A stretch of DNA of 64,000 nt from CAYNFR01 sp964396595 (lineage in GTDB: Bacteria > Bacteroidota > Bacteroidia > Chitinophagales > Saprospiraceae), in assembly GCA_964396595.1 (NCBI GenBank), contig CAYNFR010000010.1, forward strand, positions 1 to 64,000, given 5' to 3'. Below, one piece after another: positions 44,171 through 53,053 of this stretch. The number at the start of each line of letters is the position of its first letter. Within the stretch, counting starts at the first letter, position 1. The notes beneath the pieces were generated by a model, which made no database searches, was not told the DNA's origin, and saw only the letters and a list, made by a program, of their open reading frames with translations. The translations under genes and the position numbers were made by a program.

Positions 44171-45396
44171 TTCCGTTGTGTAGATTTAAAAAAAGATTCA
44201 AGTGAGTTATTATCTAAGAAGGATTCAAGTGTAGTATGTGGGATGGGCACTTTTCTGCGACCATATAATTGATTATGATCCGTAAAAAAAACCAACCCAC
44301 CGGATGTCAAAACAACATGTGGAAAGCTCGCCCGTTCGATCACATTCCTGAGTACCCTAGGCTCGGAAAGGACAAGATTCTTCTTAGCACGATCTATCGT
44401 TCGATTTAGAAAATATGCATAGTCAAAATCCTTTTTAAACATATCGCTGAGTTGTAAAAAGCGATTTTTACTTCTGTCGAATATGAATGATACCGTTTCT
44501 GTACTATTCAGTTGGGTACTTTCAAAAATCAAAAAACCACTTATAAATTGAGAAGTGAGTGTTGTTATAAAATAATCACTTAAAGAATAGGCGCTCAATC
44601 GAAGTATATCATTCGATTCATCAACTAGGGTAAGAACTTCGCCAAGCGTAGTCATTTTTCCTTGAATCACCTCTTGAACCCACTTATCAAAAACTTCGTT
44701 TTCTAATACAGGGTAATTGATGGTTAAATAGCCCGCATGCGCAAATAGACTTCTATTGACATGAGTTAAAGAAGATACGCGCTTTAACCTGGCATTGTCT
44801 TTAATACTTATCCATGGATCTACAATGGCATCTTCCAGTTCAAATTGTAAAGGATTGTTTCGCTGCAAGTCATTCCTTAATTCTACACAATCCGATCCCT
44901 CGCATGAAAATCGATGCCATTTGAACTCTTGTGATTTATTTCCTTGAATAGATATCAAGCGATCCATTGGTCGTAAAAACACGACATCTTGATCCTTTTC
45001 AAATTTATGCAATACGGATCTATTGTTAGACTTCATCTCGATTTCAAGATGGATCGGCAGACTATGAGACCGATCCTTATTGTACCAGACTAGGTTGCCT
45101 TTCAGGGTGCTGAGTTTTCCGTCTATTGAGCTGATTACTGTTCCGTTTTCATTGTATTCATAAAGCTCGACTTCGTCACTTTCAACGAAGGTTCCTTCAA
45201 GTGTCATAATGGTCTTGCCATCAATCAATTTGACCTTCACTGCTAGATCATTTTCAATTTTAGTCATTTCCCAGATCGTTGGAAGGGCATGATCGATGAT
45301 ACCATGATATTTATTCACCACAGTGTTCTGAGCGACAATATCCATTGCCGGCAATAAGACAAATAATATAATCAAGCACTTGTACTGAATTTGCAT
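44167..45396 (-). CDS. Exported protein with RsiV/DUF3298-like C-terminal domain
   Basis: A signal peptide (1-22) precedes an N-terminal beta-rich part and a region (about 215-400) that resembles DUF3298/RsiV: YLTINYPVLENEVFDKWVQEVIQ, FIFDRSKNRFLQLSDMF, SGGLVFFTDHNQ and VPIPHTTLESFL. RsiV-like domains bind lysozyme or similar ligands in some Firmicutes, but here no anti-sigma part is present. The gene sits between moxR and DUF58, an unusual insertion. It ends with a four-base overlap into DUF58. Domain assignment is by eye and moderate. Confidence 0.6.
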   Translation of the reverse strand: MQIQYKCLIILFVLLPAMDIVAQNTVVNKYHGIIDHALPTIWEMTKIENDLAVKVKLIDGKTIMTLEGTFVESDEVELYEYNENGTVISSIDGKLSTLKGNLVWYNKDRSHSLPIHLEIEMKSNNRSVLHKFEKDQDVVFLRPMDRLISIQGNKSQEFKWHRFSCEGSDCVELRNDLQRNNPLQFELEDAIVDPWISIKDNARLKRVSSLTHVNRSLFAHAGYLTINYPVLENEVFDKWVQEVIQGKMTTLGEVLTLVDESNDILRLSAYSLSDYFITTLTSQFISGFLIFESTQLNSTETVSFIFDRSKNRFLQLSDMFKKDFDYAYFLNRTIDRAKKNLVLSEPRVLRNVIERASFPHVVLTSGGLVFFTDHNQLYGRRKVPIPHTTLESFLDNNSLESFFKSTQRK

Positions 45397-45397
45397 A

Positions 45398-46396
45398 TTA
45401 TGGCACTTCTACTTTGCTAAGAATCTCGCTTATGATGTGTTCTTGATTTATGTTTTCTGCCTCTGCTTCATAAGTCAGACCTATACGATGACGTAAGACA
45501 TCATGTGTTATGGCGCGCACATCATCAGGGGTTACATATGCACGACGATTCATGAATGCGTATGCCCTTGATGCGAGCGCTAGGTTTATACTTGCACGAG
45601 GAGAGCCCCCATACGATAGCAAACCATCTAATGAGCCTAAGTTATAGCTTGCCGGATCTCTCGTGGCAAATACAATGTCCAGAATATAGCGTTCTACCTT
45701 CTCGTCCATATAGATCCGTCTTACCATTTTACGTGCATTGAGTATCTGATCGGCACTTACCACTGCATTTACAGGTTGATGAACCTCTCCACTTATGTTT
45801 TTGCGAATAATCTGCAATTCCTCTTCCTTGGAGGGGTATGCAATCTTGACTTTGATCATAAATCGATCGGTTTGAGCCTCCGGTAGTGGGTAGGTTCCTT
45901 CTTGTTCGATAGGATTCTGAGTGGCTAATACCAAGAATGGATCAGGTAATTTAAAGGTCTGTTTGCCGATAGTGACTTGGCGCTCCTGCATAGCTTCGAG
46001 TAAGGCGCTCTGCACTTTGGCCGGAGCTCTGTTGATCTCGTCAGCAAGAATGAAGTTAGAGAAAATAGGTCCCTTCTGTACGCTGAATTCGTTTTGTTTC
46101 TGGTTGTAAATCATAGTACCTACGATATCAGCCGGGAGCAGATCCGGTGTAAACTGTATCCTGCTAAAGGAAGTGTTTACTATTCCTGATAATGTCTTGA
46201 TCGCCAGTGTTTTAGCTAATCCGGGAAGACCTTCGAGTAATATATGTCCATCTGAGAGCAGGGCTAACACCAGTCTCTCTATCATATTGCTCTGACCTAC
46301 TATTACTTTCGACGCTTCTCTTTCCAGATCGTCAAGAAAGGCACTGTCTATTATTACTTGTTGATTTAAAGCTTCTATATCAATGGATGCTTGCAT
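45398..46396 (-). CDS. MoxR-family AAA+ ATPase
   Basis: The 332-residue protein has Walker A EGLPGLAKT (55-63), Walker B FILADEINRAP, the sensor LVLATQNPIEQEGTYPLPEAQTDRF region and an arginine finger near SYGGSPRASINLALASRA. This is the MoxR type that remodels VWA-protein complexes. It heads the Bat operon: the next gene starts one base after its stop. The promoter is probably in the 70 bases after the upstream lipoprotein gene, but none can be picked with confidence. Confidence 0.94.
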   Translation of the reverse strand: MQASIDIEALNQQVIIDSAFLDDLEREASKVIVGQSNMIERLVLALLSDGHILLEGLPGLAKTLAIKTLSGIVNTSFSRIQFTPDLLPADIVGTMIYNQKQNEFSVQKGPIFSNFILADEINRAPAKVQSALLEAMQERQVTIGKQTFKLPDPFLVLATQNPIEQEGTYPLPEAQTDRFMIKVKIAYPSKEEELQIIRKNISGEVHQPVNAVVSADQILNARKMVRRIYMDEKVERYILDIVFATRDPASYNLGSLDGLLSYGGSPRASINLALASRAYAFMNRRAYVTPDDVRAITHDVLRHRIGLTYEAEAENINQEHIISEILSKVEVP

Positions 46397-46466
46397 AATG
46401 TATTTTTTGTGATTGAAGATTAATAATCATTGTTCTACATGAATATTTCTGGTTGCGAAATAAACA

Positions 46467-46847
46467 CTATTCATCTTGGGACTGTATATCAATTATTGGT
46501 TTAACAAAATTTTTGGAATTTAATATTGTCGAATCAGGTGGCTTAAATGCCGGGCGCTGAGGTATATATGGCGCATATTCGTATGAAGATAAAGGCTGTG
46601 GGTTAATTTGTAAAATAAGTGAATCGACGATAGACTCTGCCAGTACCAAGTATTCTTCAATACAATTACGCTGTTGATTTCGCCTGATCAACTCCATTTT
46701 GCGATCATATTCGATTTGGGCTAATCGAAGAATCTCTTGTTCATCATTGGCACAAGACACCAAGGTAAATAATACTACTAGGAAGGCATAGAAGAGACAA
46801 AGTTTGAGTGATAAAGGTATCACTCGACACATCTGTTCATTCATCAT
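46467..46847 (-). CDS. Small hypothetical lipoprotein
   Basis: From the ATG at 46847 (another at 46844) the product has 126 residues with a hydrophobic N-terminus ending LVSC. The mature part has a charged coiled-coil-like segment (EILRLAQIEYDRKMELIRR) and a proline-rich tail. No family recognised. The start overlaps the stop of the preceding small lipoprotein gene, so both are probably coexpressed with lptB. Confidence 0.65.
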   Translation of the reverse strand: MMNEQMCRVIPLSLKLCLFYAFLVVLFTLVSCANDEQEILRLAQIEYDRKMELIRRNQQRNCIEEYLVLAESIVDSLILQINPQPLSSYEYAPYIPQRPAFKPPDSTILNSKNFVKPIIDIQSQDE

Positions 46848-47118
46848 GGTCCAATTGAGTATTTCTATCCAGCGCCAATCCATTGATATTATTTATCTCA
46901 ATGCGATAGAGTGAATCGATCATTTTATCCACCATCGCCTCTCTTTTTATATCGCATAGACTGTCCAGCTCTTTAATAAAATCTGACTTCACGCGGGCCA
47001 CCATTGTATCGGAGATAAACTGAACTTCCGGTGACAATAAGGATAGGCTAGCGCTCTGTCCGCAAGAGATGGCGATCATCGATATGATAAAAAATAAATA
47101 ATATATGCGTTTATACAT
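46837..47118 (-). CDS. Small hypothetical lipoprotein adjoining lptB
   Basis: Starting at ATG 47118, this 93-residue protein has a signal and lipobox ending AISCGQ and a mostly helical mature part (VKSDFIKELDSLCDIKRE, VDKMIDSLYRIEI). The start overlaps the end of lptB by eight bases. It is not recognised. With its neighbour, which has a similar length and signal, it could be an accessory of the LPS transport or envelope machinery, but that is inference from position. Confidence 0.6.
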   Translation of the reverse strand: MYKRIYYLFFIISMIAISCGQSASLSLLSPEVQFISDTMVARVKSDFIKELDSLCDIKREAMVDKMIDSLYRIEINNINGLALDRNTQLDHDE

Positions 47119-47851
47119 CCAATATCTTTTTTCGGAATTCAAAATTCCTGCCGAGGTAAACTCTTCGTACCATTTCGTCTTCTGCAAGCTCTTCCGATGA
47201 TCCTACTTTGAGAATTTTCCCTTCAAACATCAGATAGGCGCGATCTATGATGGATAAGGTCTCTTGTACATTATGATCGGTAATCAGAATCCCTATATTT
47301 CGTTTTTTGAGCTTAGCTACTACCAGCTGGATATCTTCGACAGCGATAGGGTCAATTCCCGCGAACGGCTCATCCAGGAGAATAAAGCTCGGATCATTGG
47401 CTAGTGCTCTGGCAATTTCTGTCCTTCTGCGTTCTCCCCCTGATAGCGAGTCTCCTTGATTCTTTCTCACCTTATATAGACCAAACTCTTCTATCAGACT
47501 CTCCATCCTATCTTTCTGCTCTTGTTTAGATATATTACGCATTTGAAGTACAGCCATGATATTATCTTCTACACTCATCTTGCGAAATACAGATGCTTCC
47601 TGAGGCAGATATCCTACTCCCATACGGGCCCTCATAAACATTGGTTCTCGTGTAATATCCTTATCGTCAAGATATACTTTTCCTTGATCTGGCTTGACGA
47701 ATCCGACCATCATGTAAAAACATGTAGTTTTACCTGCTCCGTTGGGGCCCAACAAGCCGACAATCTCCCCTCTATTTACCATAAGGCTCACATCATTGAC
47801 GACCGTTCTCTTCCCGTAGGTCTTCATCAATGCTTCCGTCCTCAGTATCAT
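47111..47851 (-). CDS. lptB: LPS export ABC transporter ATP-binding protein LptB
   Basis: This 246-residue ATPase has Walker A GPNGAGKTT (K41), the VGYLPQEASVF Q-loop segment characteristic of LptB, signature LSGGERRRTEIARAL, Walker B FILLDEPFAGIDPIAV and H-loop ITDHNVQETL. It drives LPS extraction with LptF/LptG, which are not in the window. It starts 59 bases inside the end of the upstream Big_5 lipoprotein gene, in another frame. A shorter start at residue 9 is possible but would cut the conserved N-terminus. Confidence 0.94.
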   Translation of the reverse strand: MILRTEALMKTYGKRTVVNDVSLMVNRGEIVGLLGPNGAGKTTCFYMMVGFVKPDQGKVYLDDKDITREPMFMRARMGVGYLPQEASVFRKMSVEDNIMAVLQMRNISKQEQKDRMESLIEEFGLYKVRKNQGDSLSGGERRRTEIARALANDPSFILLDEPFAGIDPIAVEDIQLVVAKLKKRNIGILITDHNVQETLSIIDRAYLMFEGKILKVGSSEELAEDEMVRRVYLGRNFEFRKKILDV

Positions 47852-49562
47852 CCGATTGTTTTTTAGGGTTAAATAATTCGTCTAAATTTATCTCTATTTC
47901 CGTACCCCATCCGGCTTTTAATTTTTCTAATGGTGTCATCACCAATGACTCCGGTTGTCGCTTCTCAAGGTAATTACCCGTATCCCACTTGCCGTTGCGA
48001 TTTATATCTTTGATTATTCTCAACTCGTATTGGTCAGGAATTATACTGTATAAATTTAGTGTTTTCATGGTCGTATCTACTGTAAGTCGCTTGATCACTT
48101 TGTTCTGCTTCAAGAACTCAAAGACATATTGGACGTCTTCGTCCTCAAAGATGATATCTATTTTTAAGTTTCCATATGATTCCACCGTAGCGATCTCCAC
48201 TTTTTGAGCTATACTGTCATTCGGCTTACCAAAAATATCAATCACCGCCCCTTCTAAAAGTACCAAGTCGAGCATGTCCCCTGCCTGCCAATCCGACTTT
48301 ATTGTTAAGTAGAGATTAGGAAGCTCTTCCGTAATGATGTCAAATAGCACAGTGTCTGTAAGTGTAAGTGTAACAGTGTCTAGCGCAGCTGCCACATCAG
48401 TGGTGTCAGATATGGAAGGCGATATAGTAGACTGAGTCGTTTTTAACAAGAAGATCCGCTCAGAATCTACTGCCTTAAAAGGTCTATCAAAACTGATCAC
48501 CAAGGAGTCTGAATCCTTAATACCTATTCGCGGTTCTTGATTTGTTTTCAAAACTTTGAGATTGTTACGCAGCGTATCTGTTGTTCGCAAATTAATCCTG
48601 GCATTAATGGTATCAAGTCCGTCTTTGCGATGTGCCATGAATTTGAATCCACGAAGATCTCTCGGTGCATACCATAGAAATTTGACCTTTGACTCAGGAT
48701 CATCTTCTAAATATTGGCTGACTTCATCCACGACGTAAAGGCTATCGGCTGCACCTTCGTTATTGAACTCAATCTTTAACTTACCTTGATGTACGACATC
48801 GTAGCTCAAATAACGAGGCTCGGACACCTCTTGAAAAATGGACATCTCCAGAAACAAATCAGCTGAATCATGTAGGATAATGGAACTGTCTATAAATCCG
48901 ATTTTCTCTGTTGGCAGATCGTATAAATAATTCAGATTTTCATCGACTAGTGCAAATACCTTGAAAGTATCTGCCCGTATATTGCCTATCTCAAACAAAC
49001 CCTCTCTATCTGTCCTTGCAAAATAAAATGGTCTTTCATTGAAGACGATAGAATCTTCTAATAGGTCATAGAGCATCACCAGCACATTCTCCAACGGATT
49101 ACCTGTAAAAGCCTCCATTACTTTCCCTTTGATACTCAAAGAATCAATAAAATCTCCTGTTGAGAAAACAATTCTGAAGTTTTGCAATTTATTCGACTCA
49201 TTAAAATCTTGAATGGCTTCGCCAAAGTTAATTATGTAAGTAACATCCTCTTTAAGTACCTCGACATCGTCAAATTTAAGGGTTACCTTCTTCAATCTTG
49301 CTTTAGCATCAAGGGCGTACTTAAGCGGAGGGCTTACAACGATTTGCTTCGAAGGATCGCGTAAATCAACGAATTCGTCAAAATACAGCTCTATTGGTTG
49401 CTTAACAACACGTGTCTGATTATTGGCAAATGACAAAACGGTGTCAAGCATCGGTGGTGATTCGTCTCGTGGCCCACCGGTTAAGGCAACTTGATTGGCA
49501 CAAGCATAAATCCCCAATATCAAATATGTCAACGCAATGATTGCCAATAATCTATTCACCAT
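47793..49562 (-). CDS. Ig-like (Big_5) domain lipoprotein
   Basis: The 589-residue protein has a lipoprotein signal ending IYAC (Cys about 21) and then CANQVALTGGPRDESPPML, the usual start of Bacteroidota Big_5 (SbsA Ig-like) proteins. A Big_5 domain follows (about 35-135; IELYFDEFVDLRDPSKQIVVSPPL). Then come a carboxypeptidase-regulatory-like domain (about 145-215; IKGKVMEAFTGNPLENVLVMLYD) and a beta-rich remainder with a prealbumin-like YELRIIKDINRNGKWDTGNY stretch. It is probably on the outer membrane surface. Its role is unknown. The frame overlaps xerD by seven bases and lptB by 59. Confidence 0.85.
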   Translation of the reverse strand: MVNRLLAIIALTYLILGIYACANQVALTGGPRDESPPMLDTVLSFANNQTRVVKQPIELYFDEFVDLRDPSKQIVVSPPLKYALDAKARLKKVTLKFDDVEVLKEDVTYIINFGEAIQDFNESNKLQNFRIVFSTGDFIDSLSIKGKVMEAFTGNPLENVLVMLYDLLEDSIVFNERPFYFARTDREGLFEIGNIRADTFKVFALVDENLNYLYDLPTEKIGFIDSSIILHDSADLFLEMSIFQEVSEPRYLSYDVVHQGKLKIEFNNEGAADSLYVVDEVSQYLEDDPESKVKFLWYAPRDLRGFKFMAHRKDGLDTINARINLRTTDTLRNNLKVLKTNQEPRIGIKDSDSLVISFDRPFKAVDSERIFLLKTTQSTISPSISDTTDVAAALDTVTLTLTDTVLFDIITEELPNLYLTIKSDWQAGDMLDLVLLEGAVIDIFGKPNDSIAQKVEIATVESYGNLKIDIIFEDEDVQYVFEFLKQNKVIKRLTVDTTMKTLNLYSIIPDQYELRIIKDINRNGKWDTGNYLEKRQPESLVMTPLEKLKAGWGTEIEINLDELFNPKKQSDDTEDGSIDEDLREENGRQ

Positions 49563-50464
49563 GCTTGATTTCGTGGATGGTACTTGAGTATGGTGTCGCG
49601 AAGATACTGTGTGTTAAGGTGCGTGTATATCTCAGTAGTAGTAATGGATTCATGACCGAGCATATCTTGGACAGCCTTAAGATCAGCACCACCTATGACG
49701 AGATGGGTGGCGAAAGAATGTCTGAATGTGTGCGGACTGACACGCTTACTGATGCCGGCATTGGCAACGCTCTGTTTGATCACTAAAAAGACCATGACAC
49801 GGGTCAGTCTCGCTCCGCGCCTATTGAGAAATATTATATTTTCTGAGCCTTTGGCAATTTTTGGCAACAACTTTCGATCGGTATCGATATAAAAGTTGAT
49901 ATATTTTATGGCATCGCTTCCTATGGGGACTAACCGCTCTTTATCCCCTTTTCCTATTACTCTTATTACCCCTAATTCAGGAAAATAATTAGCCAAGCGA
50001 AGGTTGATCAACTCACTCACCCGCAATCCGCATGCATAAAGCGTCTCTATCATGGCACGATTGCGATGGCCCTGTGGATGGCTGAGATCAATTGATGAAA
50101 GGACAGCATTTATCTCTTCCGGCTCCAGCACATCAGGAATTTTTCTTTTTAAACGAGAGCCTTCCAGCAACTCAGAGGGATCATCTCGAATTTCATTCTC
50201 GAGAAATAAATACTTGTAAAAAGCCCTGACTCCCGAAATAATGCGCGCCTGACTTTTTTCAGCCAATCCAAGCTCGTTTAACCATATGATGAAGGCAACA
50301 AGATGATCGTACTTGATTTCAAGAGGCGAATGAATACCCTTTTCTGCCACAGACCATTGAGACAACTTCTTAATGTCATCGAGATATGCCGTGATCGAAT
50401 TCTTGCTCAAGCCTTTTTCGAGCAATACATAGTTCTCAAATCCCTTAATATAGATACTCCACAT
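49556..50464 (-). CDS. xerD: Site-specific tyrosine recombinase XerD
   Basis: The 302-residue recombinase has a SAM-like N-terminal domain (about 1-90) and a catalytic domain with all six active residues: R148 (CGLRVSEL), K172, H245 and R248 (HTFRHSFATHL), H271 (LGHESI) and Y280 (IYTHLN). With XerC it resolves chromosome dimers at dif. The length is normal. Whether it acts as XerD or a XerC-like paralogue cannot be settled from the sequence; annotation as XerD is by overall similarity. It starts the minus-strand run toward the Bat operon. Confidence 0.9.
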   Translation of the reverse strand: MWSIYIKGFENYVLLEKGLSKNSITAYLDDIKKLSQWSVAEKGIHSPLEIKYDHLVAFIIWLNELGLAEKSQARIISGVRAFYKYLFLENEIRDDPSELLEGSRLKRKIPDVLEPEEINAVLSSIDLSHPQGHRNRAMIETLYACGLRVSELINLRLANYFPELGVIRVIGKGDKERLVPIGSDAIKYINFYIDTDRKLLPKIAKGSENIIFLNRRGARLTRVMVFLVIKQSVANAGISKRVSPHTFRHSFATHLVIGGADLKAVQDMLGHESITTTEIYTHLNTQYLRDTILKYHPRNQAW

Positions 50465-50839
50465 ACCCTACAGAACGCTTCAAGGCCGATAAAAGTCTTC
50501 TTACAGATGATGAGAACATAAGTATACTGCTTATGATGGTAAATTGTCAGACATAAGTGTATTATCTTAGCCCAAATGGCTTGATTTTATCACAAAAAAA
50601 AACTACATTCGCACACCCTTAACTTGAGGAACGGGCATAGACTTTTCCAAGCCTTTAAAAGCGGAAGTCAGTGCGGTGCAGGTTCATCCCTCTCCCTCAA
50701 ACAAGAAAGTATCGAAAGACTATAATTTTTAACACTAGATGGTCAAAAAAATAGACAATAAGCGGTGTTAAATTGTCAAGCATTTATTAATTTTCTAGCT
50801 AGGATTAATAAGTATAATATAGAACATCAATTGCAATAG
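50465..50839. other. 375-base intergenic region between xerD and recQ
   Basis: No gene is supported here. Contents: an interrupted palindrome CATAAG/CTTATG (50517-50535), a second ACATAAGT at 50551, and a potential 77-base RNA stem structure (TTGAGG at 50624 and CCTCAA at 50695). The rest is AT-rich, with possible divergent promoters that I cannot place. Confidence 0.5.
50517..50535. repeat. Interrupted palindrome CATAAG-N7-CTTATG upstream of xerD
   Basis: Six-base arms with a seven-base spacer lie 53 bases upstream of the xerD ATG. A related half-element, ACATAAGTGTATTATC, follows at 50551. It could be an operator or a recombinase-type site; see the findings. Confidence 0.4.
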
Positions 50840-53041
50840 ATGACAATAGATAGTAAAAGCCTACATGATGCACTAAACAAGTATTTTGGCTTCAATCAAT
50901 TTAAAGACAGACAAGAAGAAATTATTCAGAGCATCCTCGATAACAAGGATACTGTAGTTATAATGCCCACAGGAGGTGGCAAATCTTTGTGCTACCAGCT
51001 ACCGGCGATCCTTATGGATGGTACAGCTATCATCATATCTCCACTGATCGCTCTGATGAAAAACCAAGTTGACTCCATTCGTGGATACAGCCAGAAAGAT
51101 ATTATAGCCCACTTCTTGAACAGTTCTTTGACACGCACGCAGATAAAGAGCGTGAAAGAAGATATCCTATCAGGCAAGACTAAACTGCTATTTGTTGCTC
51201 CTGAGACCTTGACTAAAACAGAAAACATCGCGTTCTTCAGGTCTGTTCCTATATCTTTTGTTGCAACAGATGAGGCTCATTGTATATCCGAATGGGGCCA
51301 TGACTTCAGACCGGAGTATAGAAATATACGCACGATGATTCAGGGCATCGGAAAAGATATCCCATTAATGGCCCTTACCGCCACTGCTACACCAAAAGTT
51401 CAGTCCGACATTATCAAAAATCTAGACATGCAAGATCCCAATATCTTCATGTCTTCATTCAATCGTACTAATCTGTATTATGACATAAGAGCGAAGATCA
51501 ATAAAGATCATACGATCAAGGAGATCGTACAGATTATAAAAAAACAAAATGGACAGTCAGGAATCATTTATGTACAGGCCAGAAAAAGCACAGAAGAAAT
51601 CGCAGAATTGCTTCAAGTCAATGGTATTAAAGCGGCACCTTATCACGCAGGACTAGACGGCAAAGTACGCACGAAAGTGCAAGATGATTTCTTGATGGAA
51701 CAGATCGATGTCATTGTGGCTACTATCGCATTTGGGATGGGTATAGATAAACCGGATGTGCGATTTGTCATACACTATAATATCCCGAAGAGTATAGAAA
51801 ATTATTATCAAGAGACAGGACGAGCAGGGAGAGACGGCCTGCCAGCATCTTGTATCGCCTTCTATGCCCATAAAGATATTTTAAGACTCGAGAAATTCTT
51901 GAAGGATAAACCGGTTGCTGAAAGAGAACTTTCTGCACAATTAATGGAAGAAGTAATCGCTTACAGTGAAACCAGTCAATGCAGACGGATATTCTTATTA
52001 CACTATTTTGGTGAAAATACAACAGTAGATCCATGCAAAAAAATGTGTGACAACTGCAATCACCCCAAGCAACAAATCGAGGTAGGTTCCGAACTTAAAA
52101 AAGTGATTAAAGTAATCGCTGAGCTCAACGAATCTTATGGCATCAAGTTTCTAGGTGAATATATCATCGGAAGAAAAACACAGGAAATGAAAAATTTCCG
52201 TTTTGACCAGAAAAAGAGTTTTGGATTTGGTACGGAAAAAGGAGAACTCTTCTGGCATAGCCTTATCCGTCAAGCCCTCCTTGCGAATTATCTCAAGAAG
52301 GATATCGAACAATATGGATTAATCAAAATAACGGAAGAGGGTAAGGACTTCCTTAAATCCGGCAAATCATTCAAAATAACACTCAACCACGATTATTCAA
52401 CAGAAGGAGTCAAAGAAATAATACTTACAGAACCTAGTGCCGGAGCGCTCGACGATACGCTGCTTAAAATACTAAAAGACATTCGTCTTACAGAAGCAAA
52501 AAGGCACAAACTTCAGCCTTGGGTCATACTCTCTGAGCCCTCTCTTCAGGATATGGCCACATACTATCCTATCTCCATAGACGATATGCTTCAGATTAGT
52601 GGTGTAAGTAAAGGTAAGGCTGAGCGTTACGGCGCTCCGTTTATCGAAGCTATAAAAGAGTATGTAGAGGAAAATGATATTGACAGACCTGCTGATTTTG
52701 TTATGAAGCAAGTGGCAGATAAGTCAAAGTCTAAAGTAGCCATTATACAAGGTATTGATAAGAAATTGCCACTTGATGACATTGCTTCCGACAACAAAAT
52801 GTCGATGGAAGACCTTCTAACAGAAATGAATCATATCGTCGAATCTGGAACAAAACTTAATATTAATTACTACCTTGAAGATAATCTCGATGAAGAGATC
52901 ATCGAAGAGATAGAAGAATACTTCCAAAAGGCAGAATCAGGTTCTATAGACATCGCCTACAGAAAGCTAAAAGACGAAGACATCAGCTTAGAGGAAATCC
53001 AAATGGTAAGAATAAAATTCTTATCTGACATGGCTAACTAA
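50840..53041 (+). CDS. recQ: ATP-dependent DNA helicase RecQ
   Basis: The 733-residue helicase has Walker A MPTGGGKS (K48), the DEAH box ATDEAHCISEWGHDFRPEYR, helicase motif VI QETGRAGRDG, the zinc-binding Cys set (SQCRR, DPCKKMCDNC) and an RQC winged helix. An HRDC domain follows (about 545-615; HKLQPWVILSEPSLQDMA). A C-terminal extension of about 110 residues is usual in Bacteroidota RecQ. It unwinds DNA with 3'-5' polarity during RecF-pathway repair. The gene is followed 12 bases later by aroQ. Confidence 0.95.
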   Translation: MTIDSKSLHDALNKYFGFNQFKDRQEEIIQSILDNKDTVVIMPTGGGKSLCYQLPAILMDGTAIIISPLIALMKNQVDSIRGYSQKDIIAHFLNSSLTRTQIKSVKEDILSGKTKLLFVAPETLTKTENIAFFRSVPISFVATDEAHCISEWGHDFRPEYRNIRTMIQGIGKDIPLMALTATATPKVQSDIIKNLDMQDPNIFMSSFNRTNLYYDIRAKINKDHTIKEIVQIIKKQNGQSGIIYVQARKSTEEIAELLQVNGIKAAPYHAGLDGKVRTKVQDDFLMEQIDVIVATIAFGMGIDKPDVRFVIHYNIPKSIENYYQETGRAGRDGLPASCIAFYAHKDILRLEKFLKDKPVAERELSAQLMEEVIAYSETSQCRRIFLLHYFGENTTVDPCKKMCDNCNHPKQQIEVGSELKKVIKVIAELNESYGIKFLGEYIIGRKTQEMKNFRFDQKKSFGFGTEKGELFWHSLIRQALLANYLKKDIEQYGLIKITEEGKDFLKSGKSFKITLNHDYSTEGVKEIILTEPSAGALDDTLLKILKDIRLTEAKRHKLQPWVILSEPSLQDMATYYPISIDDMLQISGVSKGKAERYGAPFIEAIKEYVEENDIDRPADFVMKQVADKSKSKVAIIQGIDKKLPLDDIASDNKMSMEDLLTEMNHIVESGTKLNINYYLEDNLDEEIIEEIEEYFQKAESGSIDIAYRKLKDEDISLEEIQMVRIKFLSDMAN

Positions 53042-53053
53042 TTTGTCCTCTAC

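Noticed and set aside
50623..50700. tRNA-like structure before recQ (7-base acceptor-like arms, 78 bases apart)
   Set aside because: Acceptor-like arms and a possible D stem exist, but no anticodon stem-loop or T stem can be formed, so it is not a tRNA. It is kept only as a candidate structured element.
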